A stretch of DNA of 64,000 nt from Nymphaea colorata (GCF_008831285.2 NC_045146.1:10614972-10678971); one strand, 5' to 3'. Shown: positions 22,983 to 36,460, numbered from the stretch's first letter. Translations and numbers: made by a program. The notes: generated by a model from the sequence alone, not told the origin.

Positions 22983-24954
22983 GTTCTAAGCAAAATGTTT
23001 AGATTAGCACCAATAACAATGGCTCTATATTAAAAAAAAATCTTTTTGTAGAAGCTAGCTTAATTTCCCTAAATGTTTTACATGTTTTCCATTTGTAGGA
23101 TTTTTGTAGTTCCTACATTGGTTAAGCTATCAATGTTGAATGGAGATGCACAAATCTAAAAGGCATCCAAGAAATATTTGATTATGGCATGGGTGATGCA
23201 TGTTTCACATATTTGGGTCTTCCTCTTTCAACCTCAAAAGTGATTGTTTTTCATTATAATAGTTGTATAATTTTACTCTACGTAATTAATTTTTTATTAA
23301 ATTATCATGGTCTATTTGATGTTCAACATTGATTTTGATTGTAAAGTGAAAGAAAATGTTCTTTAGTGTAAACTTGCTAATAGTTTTTGAGTTCAACAGT
23401 TGGCAGGTCAATTGGGAAGGGGTCTATTGTATTCTATGATAATTTTAATTGTGTTTGTGTTGGCACACATAGACATGTACAAAGACATTATTTTCCTTTG
23501 CATGTGCTCAAGTGAATGTGCCATCATTGGCAGGTGAAGGGCGTGGAGCAAGAAATGGAATCTGAAGCAGATGCAAAAGTAGCTTGTTAGATGGAGTAAT
23601 ACAAAAGTACCTTTTTTCTAGTAAGAAATATGTAAACATTTTCTTTTGTCTCCCAAATTAGGAAATTTTTATGAGAATATTCTATGAACATATGATGGAT
23701 CTGGTGGGATCATGTTACTAATTTTTAGATCAGATGTACTGATTCTCAGATAAGATGTCTGATGAAAGAAAAGAATTACAATGAAGAATGTGCTGATATA
23801 GTGACCAAATCATGTTGTGCATTCACGGTTTATTTGCTTTATTTCATTTGTTTAATGGCTTGTTGGCAGGAACCCTTTCGCCTCATTTCTACTTTAACCA
23901 TACTTCCTACTTTTGTAGTGGATAATCACCAATATTGAGATTTGCAATTTAATGCTCAGCTAGGTTGTTGGACCGGATCTTTGAGTTAGGACTTAAGATA
24001 GCATGAGTTTTAAGTCATTGAGCCATCTTATTTGACCCATATAGTTTACTGTTTCATCTACCGACAACTATGACTGCAAGAAAGTTGGATAGGGGTGCTC
24101 TTCTGTCTGAACCTTCTGTCTGCTTGAGTCTTGGTAAGGCTTCCCAGTAGTAATGTAGTGCCAACTAAGATGAAAAAAAAATTGTTATTTTTTTTTTCCA
24201 CCGTTCATGTTTTTCATGTTTGCCTTCCGTCTTCACTTTTGAGCTCCTAAAGATTTAACTTGTTTGGTGGATGGGTTCATGAAATAAAAGATCTTCTGAT
24301 CTCTTTTTTTGTGTATTCTTCTTGTCATCTTGTTGTTTTCTAGCACCAATTTAATTATTCCCAAGAATATAATGATGTATCAGGTTGCAAGTAGTTCATA
24401 TAACAGTCAGCTATCTACATTGAGAAGCAATTGAATTGAACGACATGTCTTGCTATTGTTTTAGCATAGTTAGGATAAAATCAATCTTTTCCAAGTCGGC
24501 CAAAAGATGTGTTTTCAGGCCTGTTTAATTATGAAAAATCAATTATTGGAAACCAAATATGAACTATCATGTGTTTTTGATGTTGCAATATAAATTTTCT
24601 TCCCTAAACCATGCTAATGCTTTTGATGTTGCAGTTTTTTGGAGAGAAGGATTTGGCACATGCTACTGTAAACCTTGTTATTTCTGGTGCAGGTGCAATG
24701 ACATGCATAGAGATCACGACAAATGGGAAACCATCAGTTCATGTGAGACTCACTTTCTTCCTCAGAAGTTACTTTTTCCCTATTAATTCTGCCAAGCACT
24801 GATTTCAAGTAACATTCCAATACATTTTCAGTTCTCTAGATAGTATGAGTATTTTTTTTGGGATCTTCATAATTTCTCTTTCTTGGTTTGACATGATCAA
24901 GGAAGCTGTAATGGTTTAAGAAATTAAAATCCAAGAAAATTGAGAAAAGTATTT
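22983..24954. other. No clear gene; a possible LINE scrap and a possible orphan exon
   Basis: AT-rich sequence. At about 23150-23250 a plus-strand frame reads LKGIQEIFDYGMGDACFTYLG, reminiscent of the LINE YLGLPL region but too short to be sure. A possible exon at 24632-24749 is listed separately. Nothing else recognisable. Confidence 0.4.
24632..24749 (+). other. Possible orphan exon of an unidentified gene
   Basis: An open frame reads FFGEKDLAHATVNLVISGAG then AMTCIEITTNGKPSVH. It is preceded by a good acceptor (TTTTGATGTTGCAG) and followed by a plausible donor (CAT/GTGAGA). The composition looks coding, unlike its surroundings. I do not recognise the family, and no neighbouring exons were found. 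It could be chance, or a gene fragment left between transposons. Confidence 0.3.
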
Positions 24955-25176
24955 TGTTGCAACTAGGATTAGGAGGAGGATTAACAAATTAACTTCGTTA
25001 TCCCTTAATCATACATTACATATGTTTATGGAAAAATAAGAGGGGGCAGCCAGAATTACAATAAAGTACACAAAAATATTAAAATGACAAAAAGAGATTA
25101 GTGGACAGAAAATAAATCTCATGATTGTCACCCTAATTACTTAAAAACCTCCTTAACCAAATATTATTTTGCAATA
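24955..25176 (-). repeat. Short 3' LTR of the minus-strand Copia
   Basis: About 222 bp. In element direction it starts TATTGCAAAATAA right after the polypurine tract and ends GTTGCAACA, giving short inverted ends TATTGCAA/TTGCAACA. No matching 5' LTR was found in the window, probably lost where a gypsy LTR fragment abuts gag at 46.86 kb. Boundaries are therefore inferred from one copy. Confidence 0.6.
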
Positions 25177-25221
25177 CTCCCCCTCAAGTTGGCGCATGTG
25201 TATCCATCATGCTTTAGCTTG

Positions 25222-28200
25222 CTATAACAAGTAGAAAGTAATAGGCAAAGACTTAGTGAACATATCAGCTACTTGCTCTTCAAAAGACACATAAGTGGTA
25301 AAAATCATTCTTGATTGCACCATGCCCCTGATGTAGTGACAATCTACTTCTACATACTTCATCCTTTTGTGATGCACTGGATTATTGGTTATGAATGGCT
25401 GCTTTATTGTCATAATACATCTTGATAGCCAGTAGAACAGTCACTTCTAAGCTCGTAATCATGGATCTAACCCAAGTCATCTCTCATGCAGTCTGTGCTA
25501 TAGCCATGTATTCAAATTCAACACTAAATCTGGCAACAACAGTCTACTTGTTCCTCCATGATACTAAGTCCTCCCTTCCCACCCACCCCTCCCGCCCCAT
25601 GCGCAAAAAAAAGCCAAAAACAAAGAAACTAGGTGGTGGAATTTATGTCTTCAACAAACCTGTAAAATCTACATCTATGAATGCTTCAACTTTGATGTAA
25701 GTTCCCTTCTTGAAAAACAATTCTTTCCCAAGTGAGGATTTGAGATACTTGAGGACCTTAAAAGCTGCATTCCATTGAACTTTATTGGCTTGTCCATGAA
25801 TTGACTTAGTTTCCACACAGCTAGACAAATATCTGGCCTAGTGACCATCACATACAACAACTTACCTACTCGAGTTCGATACGATTTATTGTCTACATCT
25901 TCAGACTGTTCATCATGGAAGTGAAGTTTGGGGCTCATCAGAATAGAAGCAAGCTTAGTCCCCAGCATACTTGGCTGTTGTAATAGGTGTAACATATACT
26001 TCTACTGATATGAGGTCACTCATTCTCTACTTCTAGCTACCTCAATACCCAAGAAATAGCGAAGAGTGCCTATGTCTTTGGTCACAAAGGGGCATTGCAT
26101 ATGATATTTAGTTTCTAATATCTCTTGATTATGTCTTTAGTCAAGATGATATTACCCATGTAAACTACCATCACAATCACACCTTTGGTGCCCTGCTTAA
26201 CAAGTAATGAGTGATGTGATGGGGATCTCTAAAAGCCAAAAGTAGATACAACCTCAAACAATTTATGAAACCAAGCACGAAGGCTTTTGCTTAAGGTCAT
26301 AAATAGCCTTTTTATGAGACATAGCTTGCTACACTCCCCCTGGCACTCAAACACTTGTGGCTGTTTCATGTTTACAGTCCCAAAAAGATCACCATCAAGA
26401 AAAGTATTATTGACATCCAACTAGAACGAGCTTCACCCATTATGGAAAACAATAAAAATTACTAATCGAATGGTTCCCAAATGAGCAAAAGAAGGAAAGG
26501 TTTCAAAAAAAAAAATCAACCAACTTTGTAAGTTTGAGTGTAGCCTTTAGCCACCAACTGAGCTTTGTACCTCCCTAAGAATCCTCATAGTTATACTTGA
26601 TAGTAAAGGCCCATTTGGAGCCAACAATGTTACTGCCTGGAGGAGGATTGACAAGTGCTCTTGTGCTCAAGGATGTAGAGTCTCTTTTTCTTCTTGCATA
26701 GCCTACTTCCATTGTGGGTCTAAGAGAGCCTGCTGGTAGGAGAGAGGATGTGACAGCTTATAAGGCTCCAACAAAATCTTGCATTAAAGAGCCAAGATGG
26801 TCACTAGACACAAACTTGGAAAAAAGGGATGAAGCATGCACTATCACTTCCCTTTATAGAGAGCATTGGGGAAATCATTTTCTTCTATAGAAGGACCTGT
26901 AGAGCTGCACGGTTCAAGTGAGGGCTCAATGAAATCAGTTGGAGTACTTACCTCAGGGGTAGGCATTGCTGAACACTCATGATTAGGAAAATGCATCATA
27001 CTATAAACCAATGGTAGTTCATTAAATCGAGTAAGACAAGGGCAGGTAGACTAAGAGGTGCAAGGAACAACTTTCAAAGTCATAAGAGGAATACACAGAG
27101 GAAAAGAAGGATCCTCTTTCTAAGGAGTAGAAGTAGGATGGGAGTAATAGGGTTGATATTAAAAAAAAGGTGACATCTGCACTGAGGTACAATTTCTTCA
27201 GAATTGGGACAAAGCATTTGTATCTCTTTTGGTTTCAAAAGTAACCCACAAAAGATACATTTTGTTGCATGGGCAACAACTTGTCTGTTTTTGGTCCAAG
27301 TATATGCACACAACATACACATCCAAAGACCATGGGAGGAATTAAACAACTTGCTGTCAGGATAAAGGAGTTGGATAGGAGTTTTCTTGTCCATAAATGA
27401 TGATAGTGAATGGTTTATAAGATAACATGTTATCAATATAGAATCACCCTGGAAGAAGGAAGGAACATGTCCTTGAATCATTAAGGTTGGGGTGACTTCC
27501 AACAGTGTTTCCTTGCTACAACTCTATTTTGAGGAGAGGTATGAGCACATGTGCTTGTGAACAAATGCCACGGGTATTATAAAATTGTATGAGTGAGAGA
27601 GAGAAATTTAAGAGCATTGTCAGTGTGAATACATTTGACACAAGAATTAAACTGAGCCTTTAACTAAAAAATAAAAAGTTTGTGGATACAAATGACTTCA
27701 GTTCTATTTTTCAAGAAATAATCCCAAGGCATTTTTGAGAAATCATTACAAAAACCACATAGTAACGAAACTTAGACCGGCAAAGAGCCTAACTAGACTC
27801 CCACACATTGACGTGTATAAGATCAAAATGACTTTTACTTATAGGACTCTAACTCGTTGGAAAGGAACTTCAAGAATGCTTCTTAAGTTGACAAGCTTCA
27901 CATTGGAGCACAATGAAAGAAGGTAATTGAGGAAAAAACACGATAAAGTTTGAATATAGAAGGATGTCCAAGCCTAAGATGTCATTGGAAGAGGTTGGTA
28001 CTCGACTTCAAGGATATATTCTACAACTCCATCTGGTTGAGATAGATAGTAAACTCCATCATGCTCATGGCCTCCACCAATCATCTTCCTATGATAAGTC
28101 CTGAAACACACAAGAAATTTGGTAAAAAAAATAACTCAACAATTCAACTGTTTAGTAAGCTGACTCGTAGACGATAAATTTGATGGGAAATTTGGGGCAT

Positions 28201-28740
28201 GAGTAACAAGTGAGATACATAGAGATGGAAACAAATGAATCTCCGCATGTCCTAGGGGAGGGGAGAGTCTTACATCTGCCAATCTAACTTGGCAAGGAGT
28301 AAAATATGACTAGAGGGAAGAAAACGCATGAACTTTTCTATGGAAATGCTAGAAGGCACTTGAATCAATTATCCATGTGCTACTTGAAACCTGAGAGGTG
28401 ATACCCACAATGTAAGTTGGGCTAGTTATAGTTGTAGAGGTAGAGGTTGTATTAGATCTCTAAGCTAGAACCTATTCATATTATGAGTGATTGAGGCTCA
28501 GAGTAAGTGCATCTAAGGAGGAAGTTGTATTATCACTCGAGGTGGGTACAACTAGAGTAGATATAGTAGAAGAAGCAAGCTAGGTTGTGGGCATTGTAGG
28601 AGCAGCAGGAGAGGTTTTGCCCGGATGGAAGATTGAAGAGAGAGAGGGCGCTCATTTTTGTTACAACACCTGTTCGCTAAATGACCCAATCTTTTATAGA
28701 AGGTGCATTATAGTTTGCCACGATCACCATTCCCTTCCAA
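25222..28740 (-). pseudogene. Copia pol (protease, integrase, RT, RNase H), broken
   Basis: Blocks in order on the minus strand: protease about 28370; integrase C-terminal half 27080-27502 (FFQGDSILITCYLINHSLSS, then ATKCIFCG); RT 26229-26420 (MDVNNTFLDGDLFG, the usual MDVKNAFLHGDL block, then SLRAWFHKLFEVV); RT/RNase H linker 25675-25995 (YRTRVGKLLYVMVTRPDICLAV); RNase H to 25222 (HKRMKYVEVDCHYIRGMVQS, then EEQVADMFTKSLP). Frames change between blocks. Confidence 0.88.
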
Positions 28741-28792
28741 AGGAACTAGGAGAGTCATTGCCACACCCTCCATAAGTTATAGAATCACTAGA

Positions 28793-31700
28793 TGTTTTTG
28801 AACACAAAAAAAAAGTACCAATTCACATGACCATTTTACCCTTCGAGATTTTCAAATGGATTTCCAATGACCAAATTTCAAAAACAAGGGGCCATTCTTA
28901 AGCCAAACAATCACTTTTCACAACAATATTGAACACCTAGGCTGTCCAAACTATAAATTACCTTTTTACTCCCATATCCTAGCATTGCACCTAAAAAGTA
29001 GCGATTTTCACTAAAATTTCTAAGAATTGCCTAACATTTGAGAAATTAGGTCATTTCTCAATTTTTCATGAATACAAGAGTTGCCTGAGTTAGCTCGCCA
29101 AAGTTTTTCCAGCCTAACATCAGCTCCCTTGTAGCTCAAATCAGCTCCCAAAATTTAAAATTGTGATCTTTAGCTTAACCAAGTTAAAACAAGTTTACCT
29201 TAATGGAGAAAAAGTTTTAGTTCACTAATTTTGAATCACCCAACCCAAGTTTTAGTCACATACTAACTTGCAATTTTCTATTGGTCTTTCTCTCTTCTGA
29301 TTTTAGTAGTATGAGCTGAATTTAAACTCAACCCAGAAGATTGAGCTAAAACTAAGCTAGAGCCATGTTTATCATGTGTTAAACAAACTTCTCTTAGCTC
29401 GGTTCAAGTTCATCCATCTCAGTTTGAGTTCAATTCAGTTCAGAGTGCTTTATCTCATGTTTTTAAGGGTTGGAGTAGAATTTGAGATCAACCCAAAAGA
29501 TTGAGCTAAAACAAAGCTAAAACCATATTTATCATGTATTAATCAAAGCCTCCCTTAGCTCGGTTTGAGTTCATGTATACTGATTTGAGTTCAATTCAGT
29601 TCCAAGTGCTTTCTCTCTAATGTTTTAAGGGGTTTGAGCTGAATTTGAGCTCAACTTGATAGAGTGAGCTGAAATCAAGTTGGGATTATTTTTATCATGA
29701 GTAAATCAATATTCCCTTAGTTTGGTTTGAGTTCATTCCTTTCTATTCAAGTTCAATTCTCTTTTGAAGGTTGTGGAGCTCATTCCTAGTTCTTGCTATA
29801 CTTTGTAAACTGTTGTCGAGCTCAATTCTGCAAAATTAAAAAAAAATTATTTAATGTTTCAGCAAGCCTTTATAGGTGAGTAGCTTTTTGGTACCCTAAG
29901 CTCCACATAAAGGCAAATTCTTCTATTTTTTCAGTGTGTCACACATGGCTTGTTAGAAATTTGTTTTTGATTTTTAGAGCGATCTGAGAGGAATTTTTCA
30001 GCAAAATCTTAACCCTATTTAGGAACTTGGCTACAAGCTAGGTTAGTCAGATCAAGAAAATTCATTTGGAACTCTATAAATACACAACGGGCAAAAATAG
30101 TCATTTCCTTTTTTAGTCATGTTCTTTTGAAGAAAGGATATAGTTTACATATACCTTGGTTTATGATTTTCTTTGATTCTAGAAACTGAGTTCAAGTCAG
30201 ACCCCTTATTTGAATCCATTTCAGCCCAAAATCATAAACAGGGGTATTTTGCTCATTTGCCACCATGCACATATTTTTTTCATAAAACCTAGCTTAGCAT
30301 CCACATAAACCTAAGTTAGCTTTTCATAAACACTTCATGGATCTAGTAGGCCTAAGCCCAAGTGCAGCCTATTACAACTCCTCATTAAAAACTAATTTCT
30401 TCAAAGGTAGCACCTATTCTGAATCTGCGGCCAGCCTAGGTTTGAACCTAGATTTTCAAACCTGAACCTAAGCTAGGTCCTACCCATGTCATACAGCTTG
30501 AACCCACCAAGCCTAGGTCGAGCCAGGTTTTGGTCCTTGCTATTTTCATATCTCCATTTCATACTTCTGATCCAAATCATATATCCAAGTCTTATTTCTA
30601 TGTTTAGTTCTCATAATCCAAATTTCAAAAAAATATCTGGACCCATCTTCTAAAATGTTCCTTGCCTCTGGATCAGGATTTGGGTTTCAGTATTAAAACT
30701 AGATTCAGGATACACATGTGAGCTTAATGCACGTTATATCTCAAAAGTGTATCATGATTTTATCACGTCATGCTTAATATCAATTTGCATGTAAGCACTT
30801 GAAATGTGTTGAATTCTTTGCTGAGTGCTCCAATGTAGACAAAATTGAAATCAATATCCATGTGGTTGGGACAAACAATTTTTTTGATTTATATCAAGTT
30901 TTAGAATAAGGTTTAAAAGTGTGTTTTCTTCCCTTTGTATTCTCACTTCCTTTGTTCTCCATGCTTAATGTCAACCCAAAAATTTATCAACAATAAAAGA
31001 GCACTGCTTCGTGCATGCATGGCTTTTTATGGAAACGAATTTGGAGTCCGAATGAGAATACAACGAACAATTTTTTTGGCTTCAAAACAGATTTTAACCC
31101 AAAGTTTGTGCTATTGATAGGAGAGAGAAGGTCTAGAGTAACACCCTCTTTCTCTCCTAGAAATAGGGCCTCACACCTCCTCTCCCCTTAACACACACTT
31201 TGAGCTATTTCTTTAGAAGCCCAAAAGGTTGGTGAAATTCCAACGGGTACCCAAAAAAGGGGTCTAGCTCAAAATTCTAACCAGGTAAGTTTTGGTTTAG
31301 GCTGCATTAGCACTCAACCTAGACCCAACCAGACTCAGTGTGAGGGTTGTGGGAGACAGCTCAGCCAGGGTGCTAGCTTTAGGTCATTTTGTTTTCTCTC
31401 TTCTTTCTTTTCTTGTTTACAGTTTCCTTTTTTTTGTTTTGTATATTTAGTTTAGTTTTGTTTTTGGCATGCCTACTTTAGTTTTCCTTTTGCTTTTAAC
31501 ATGTTTAGTTTTCTTTTTGTTTCTAGTGTTTAGGTCTAGTTTATTTCTTAGTTAGTTTATCATGTTTATTTTTTAGATTAGACTTATTTTAATGTCCTCA
31601 AGGTAGGCATAAGAATTAGATATGCATCTCTCTTCCTGGTCTCTTTCTTTTAATTTCATGTTTTTGCTTATGTAGTTTTACTTAAGTCATGCATATAGAA

Positions 31701-32852
31701 TATAGTTTTCTTTCATATCATTTTGACAAACTTACCCTTAGTTCATTTGGATTTTGGATATCAATTCTAAATATTGCATTCAAATCATAAACCTCAGGCT
31801 GAATCAAACTTGGATCCTAAGCCTAATTTTAGCATATTTAGATTTGGGTCTGAAATATTGAATTATGAATTTTAGAATATAGATCTTGAATTATGGCTTT
31901 TGAATATCAGATTTTTTATGTTAAATCTTAGATTTTGGAATTTGGATTTAAAGCTTAGATTTTGGATCAAATTTCACTTAATGGGTTTTGGATCCTAAAT
32001 CTCCAATATCAGATCATGAATTTTGAATATCAGATTTTACATTTAAAACGATATATTTTGGATTTGCATCTTAGGGTTTGGATTTTGGATAGATTTTAAA
32101 CCATAAACTTTGGATTTATAAATCTTAGATTAATATTCAGATGATCATACCCAAATATAAGACTTTTAAGCCCAATATTCATTAGATTTGGATTTATCTT
32201 TTTAGGATTTGGACCTTATGAGATCCAATCATGAATACAAGATCAAACCTAATGGATTTCTGACATTGCTTTGTAAAATCAAGAGTCCTATTGACATGAT
32301 ATGATATTTTTTATTTCTAGGACATCTCTAATTTCAAATTTACAATGTGAGTCTTATAAATCTCTCAGATCTTGATCTCAATTTTTGGATTCAGATCTAT
32401 ATTTCCTTGTTAGGTCTATATCCTACACCTAAGTCCCAATAGCAGCCAGACTCTAAGTCTATATGCCTTAGTTTTTGCATGAATCATATAAGTTTTAAGA
32501 GATCGATTTGCATTGATCTATGATGATCTAGATATGAACAAACTTCAGATTAATTTCTTCTTGTTCATTTATGAGATCTACTTATATTTTAAAATGTGCA
32601 TGATTTCATTTTAGGGTATGTTTGCTTTTGTAGGCCTTTGATGACATTTAGACTTATGAATTGGAACATTTGGTCTAGTCCTTGGTCTGATTACCCCTGG
32701 TAAAGGCACCAGGAATAATCAGATCTTGTACTGACTGGTCGGTTATAACTCTGAGAATTTTGCACAAGGAAGCAAAGGTGAGTTCAAGTATGACACATCC
32801 CATTTATTACAGTCTGCATGCAATATTCGTTAAAAAATTTTACATATAAACG
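28793..32852 (+). repeat. 5' LTR of the Ogre-type element (about 4.06 kb)
   Basis: Aligns along its length with 42710-46352 and, reversed, with 2092-5990. Contains three roughly 160-bp tandem units (29313-29785). The TATA-equivalent position reads CTAGAAATAG near 31160, apparently a mutated form of CTATAAATAG. A degenerate GATTTTGGAT-type repeat covers about 31850-32110. Confidence 0.88.
29313..29785 (+). repeat. Three tandem copies of a ~160-bp LTR unit
   Basis: Units start near 29313, 29473 and 29636 with GAGCTGAATTTAAACTCAACC, GAGTAGAATTTGAGATCAAC and GAGCTGAATTTGAGCTCAAC. Each continues through TTTATCAT and GGTTTGAGTTCA to a TTCAATTC block. The 3' LTR has one copy near 43296. Confidence 0.85.
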
Positions 32853-32856
32853 AAAG

Positions 32857-32875
32857 TGGTGAGCGTGTTGGGAAC
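32857..32875 (+). other. Ogre-type primer-binding site, degenerate
   Basis: TGGTGAGCGTGTTGGGAAC aligns with the TGGCGACTC-type site of the left-hand element at the same place relative to the LTR end, with several substitutions. Confidence 0.65.
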
Positions 32876-33829
32876 TATCAATGCATGACTAGACAAAATC
32901 TTCCAATTTTCGAAGTTTTAAATGTTGTCTCACCCTTAGAGCCATGTAGGTTCCCTCATTTGATGTATGTATATATATTTATATTGTGCATTAACACTCA
33001 AAATTGAGAGACATTTTTATGTTCACATAGATGCAAGATTACATATTACCCTTCTCAATTTAGGAGTTGTTTGATATAATGTTTGATCTCTTCTCTGATT
33101 TTAACCCCCATCCTAGGCCACATTGCATTAAAGTGAATTGTTTGTGCATGTGATTGCATATTTCAAAATTTTACCTCATCAATATGTCATTGTTATCATG
33201 TCGTAGAATACTCTCTGTATACATTAGCTTAGGGTGGTTCCATGGATGGACCAACCTACTAGTGGTAGGTACTGACCCTCTCCTCACCTGCACTAGGGCA
33301 TCAACCTAGTAAATTGTGAGTGATCAAGGAGAACAAAGATGCTTGCCCATTAGAACCTCATTTGGAAGGGTTTATGCCACGTACTATAGACTTAATTGTC
33401 CATGTATATAGGCATATCTGGTATATGGAACAACTCAAGTTTTGAAATACTAAGATATCTAATTCTAGGTGACCAAGCTAATTTCAATTATTTGCATGAC
33501 AGAGCCATGTCATTAGGAGGTGTTGTTTAAATACAATCTTTGTGTATCTTGTTTGATTATATGTGTACTTATCTACAATTTATTTAACACTGTGCACCAA
33601 AATTTTAACAAAAAACTGGATGGATTTTTTAAAAGTGCCCTTGTTTTCCTTGTGTTAAAATAGTCTAAAATTTTCGTTTTCAGTGTCATCTTGTAGGGTC
33701 TCTTCAGCATGTCATGGTTAGAATTATCATTTTAGTTGAAAAATCCTATTGGGTCGATCCTGACAGACATAGTCTCATCACCGAGTCTGGACATTCTCCA
33801 TTTGCTGGTTCATTAACACCATGATCATG

Positions 33830-35040
33830 ACGTTTCCCAAGGGACACATTGTACACTTTACTCTTAGAGGTGACCTAGACACTAGATCTATTCCCATAGA
33901 TGGATTCATGCTAGACTGGTATTCATAGTGGTTTGAGTAATTTATGGAGGTCATCCCCCATCACCTAGATGATTGTGGTCTCAAGACAATAGCCTTATCA
34001 GGGGTTGTCAGATCAACAATCACTTGATTCATGCATTGGCTGAGAGGTGGAACCCATACACATCGATGTTTTGGCTCTCTTTTGGAGGGATGACACCTCT
34101 CTTGGACGAGTTCACTTACATCTTGAGTCTACTAGAGATAAGGGACATTGCAGGGACCCAATCGATCATTAGTTTGTTACCAACTTCAAGGTTGTCAACT
34201 ACAAATATCTGTTGTATAGACTTACGAGCATCAGGAGCAGGAACCTCAAGAAGGAGAGAGATCATAGTTTCCTTAGACTCATAGATTTGTATGCACACTT
34301 CGGAGGTATAGTAGAAAAGATGAGGGCCAGGTCACCCAAGCAACAAGACATGACCAGGGAGTGGATGTTGAACTGAACTGCAAGACCCATGGATACATAC
34401 ATGTTCTACAACTATTTAGGATGTGGGGAAACATCAAGGCTTGGCACCTCTCACTCGCTTTGGCTGGTTTACATTTCTGTACAAGAGTTTCACCTGATTC
34501 ATCATGGAAGATTATGATATGATCGAGGGCTGCCTTTCATTTTTACATGAGTGCTTTTACAAGCATGTCATTCAGGAGAGTCAAGCTTTTAGGCTCACTG
34601 ACGACAACATCTTATCATTACATGCATATAGGAAAATGATAGATGATTTGGTGAAGGAACACATCATTTGAGTTTTTTTTCTATAAGAATGAGCAGCTAG
34701 CCCGCTAGACCTACCACAACCAGAGGATAGACTTTCTTCTACTTGGCCCATCTTTTGTTGTTCCATATCATCCAAAGCAATTGATAGCACAGTTCTTTAA
34801 GAGAGAAATGAATATCTATCTGATCGGAGCATGCTTCAGCATAGTCATAGATTTTGATATAGATAGTGATAAGCAAGGCAGCGCATTTGCAGTTTGGCTA
34901 TTGAAGGGTGGTCCTTAGGGAATCATCTTTCTATATATGGAGAACTGGCTAGGTCTAGAGCGTACATGAATTGGTGGGAAACTATCTGTCCCACTCCATG
35001 TTGTCATCGAGTACTTGTCTTGAACAATGTTTACAATTCA
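33830..35040 (+). pseudogene. Ogre ORF1 with plant mobile domain (aminotransferase-like), broken
   Basis: Remnant ORF between the leader and gag. Frames include LDTRSIPIDGFMLDWYS (about 33880) and, at 33973-34284, a run with HALAERWNPYTSMFWLSFGG followed by MTPLLDEFTYILSLL. ALVERWRPETHTFHLP...MTPTLxDV is the hallmark of the plant mobile domain found in MAIN/MAIL proteins and in some transposons, including Ogre ORF1. Later blocks (FFKREMNIYLIGACF near 34790) continue it. Several stops. The role of the domain in retrotransposition is unknown. The related left-hand element lacks this ORF. Confidence 0.7.
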
Positions 35041-35179
35041 ATGAAATTTTGACATTTTATTATCCTTCAATGTGCCAAATAGATACATGACTTCCTTTTT
35101 GTCTTCAAAGCCATGCCACCTTTGTCTCTCTTCTCAAACTAACATGCCTATTTCAGGTGAAACTTTGACAAAGATTTTT

Positions 35180-36460
35180 TATGGCTCCTTCCATGCGATC
35201 ACAAACTGAAAAGGGAAAATATCTTGAAGTTCAGGATGAGATAGAGGATCCACATCAAGTAGATCATACTCTTATGCTGGTCATTCAGAAGATGGTTTAG
35301 TAAATGATGAATCTAGGAGTAACAGTCAGACCGAGTCACAAGAATTCAGAAGGCTCCACTTGAACCCAAGAACCTGAAGTCTCTACTAGACACATTATAG
35401 ATCCTATCCAGTCTCACATTGATAAAATGAAGGGAATAGTCTGTTGGATTTAGAGCAGGGCAAACCTACTTTAGACGGGATTTTGTGAAGGGTTGGATGA
35501 AGAAGACCTCAACAGATTTTCAAAAAAAATCAACAAGTTCAGGGGGACAAAAAACCCCTACATGAATGTGGGAGGTTTCACGGAAATAATAAGGTATTAA
35601 TTATCTATTTTGCTTGAAGTCTATAAGGTGAGGTAGTGTAGTGGTACTTGGAAATCATTGACCCCATTATGATGTGGGATTTCGATGAGGTATTTTCATT
35701 GGGAAATATAAACACAATCTTTCTCTGGTGCAAACGATTGACACCTTTATCCGTCTTCACCAAAAGTTGCGAGAGAGCCAAAAAATATAGGTAGAGATGG
35801 GCTGACACCTAGTTTAAAGCTTTGCACCCCAATGCCAGAAGAGCACACTTTAATCATGTTCATCAGAGGATTTCAAGAGCATATCAGCCATCACCTCGTA
35901 CAACATGAGTACAAGAAATTTTATGATCTAACTAAAAAGATAAAGTGAATAGAGACAACTATAAAAACTGGTTATCTCTGAATAGATGTAGGGCAGAGCA
36001 ATGGTGGAAACAAGGAGGAAGATTTCAGAAAATCCAACAAGACTCAAGTACATGCACTATTTGTAAATAAGAAATCAGCCAATGTGAAATCAAACCAGCC
36101 AAATCAGCACCAGAACAAAAGGGCAAGGAATACAGTAACAAAGCGTTGCAGCCTAACTGCAACAGCGATAAAAATCCTACTTGGATGCGAGACCAGAAGT
36201 TTACTCCTTTGGAGCACAAAAAGGAAGAGATTCTGGAGTATCTCTTAGCTGAAGAACTCTACCACTTGCTGTGTGTATCAAATCCTCCTGAGATGAAAGG
36301 GAAAAAGGAAAAATGAATCTAAAAATTTCATTGTGCTTTAGGCCATGACACTAAAGATTGTATCTCACTCAAGCACATTATTTGGGATTGCATCGATAAA
36401 GATTTGTTACTCAATGGAACTACTCCCGAAGTCCTCAAGGATCCATTCAGTGACTAAGGT
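35180..36460 (+). pseudogene. Ogre gag, broken
   Basis: Capsid gene remnant. The N-terminal segment near 35240 (PHQVDHTLMLVIQKMV) matches the left-hand element. The core near 35640 has QWYLEIIDPIMMWDFDEVFS. Further on lies HISHHLVQHEYKKFYDLTKK-like sequence in shifted frames, and near 36320 a zinc-knuckle-like FHCALGHDTKDCISLKHII. Multiple stops and frame changes. Confidence 0.75.

Larger units (their letters stand above)
24955..28792 (-). mobile_element. Minus-strand Copia element, 3' part (pol and 3' LTR)
   Basis: The 3' portion of a Copia element whose gag lies 17.6 kb away at 46.38-46.85 kb, across an inserted Ogre element. In its own direction (falling coordinates): zinc knuckle about 28.72 kb (CTFYKRLGHLANRC, one Cys changed to Tyr), protease site about 28.37 kb (WIIDSSA), integrase, RT, RNase H, polypurine tract (reverse complement of 25177-25187, TTGAGGGGGAG) and a short LTR. 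Numerous stops make it dead. Confidence 0.85.
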
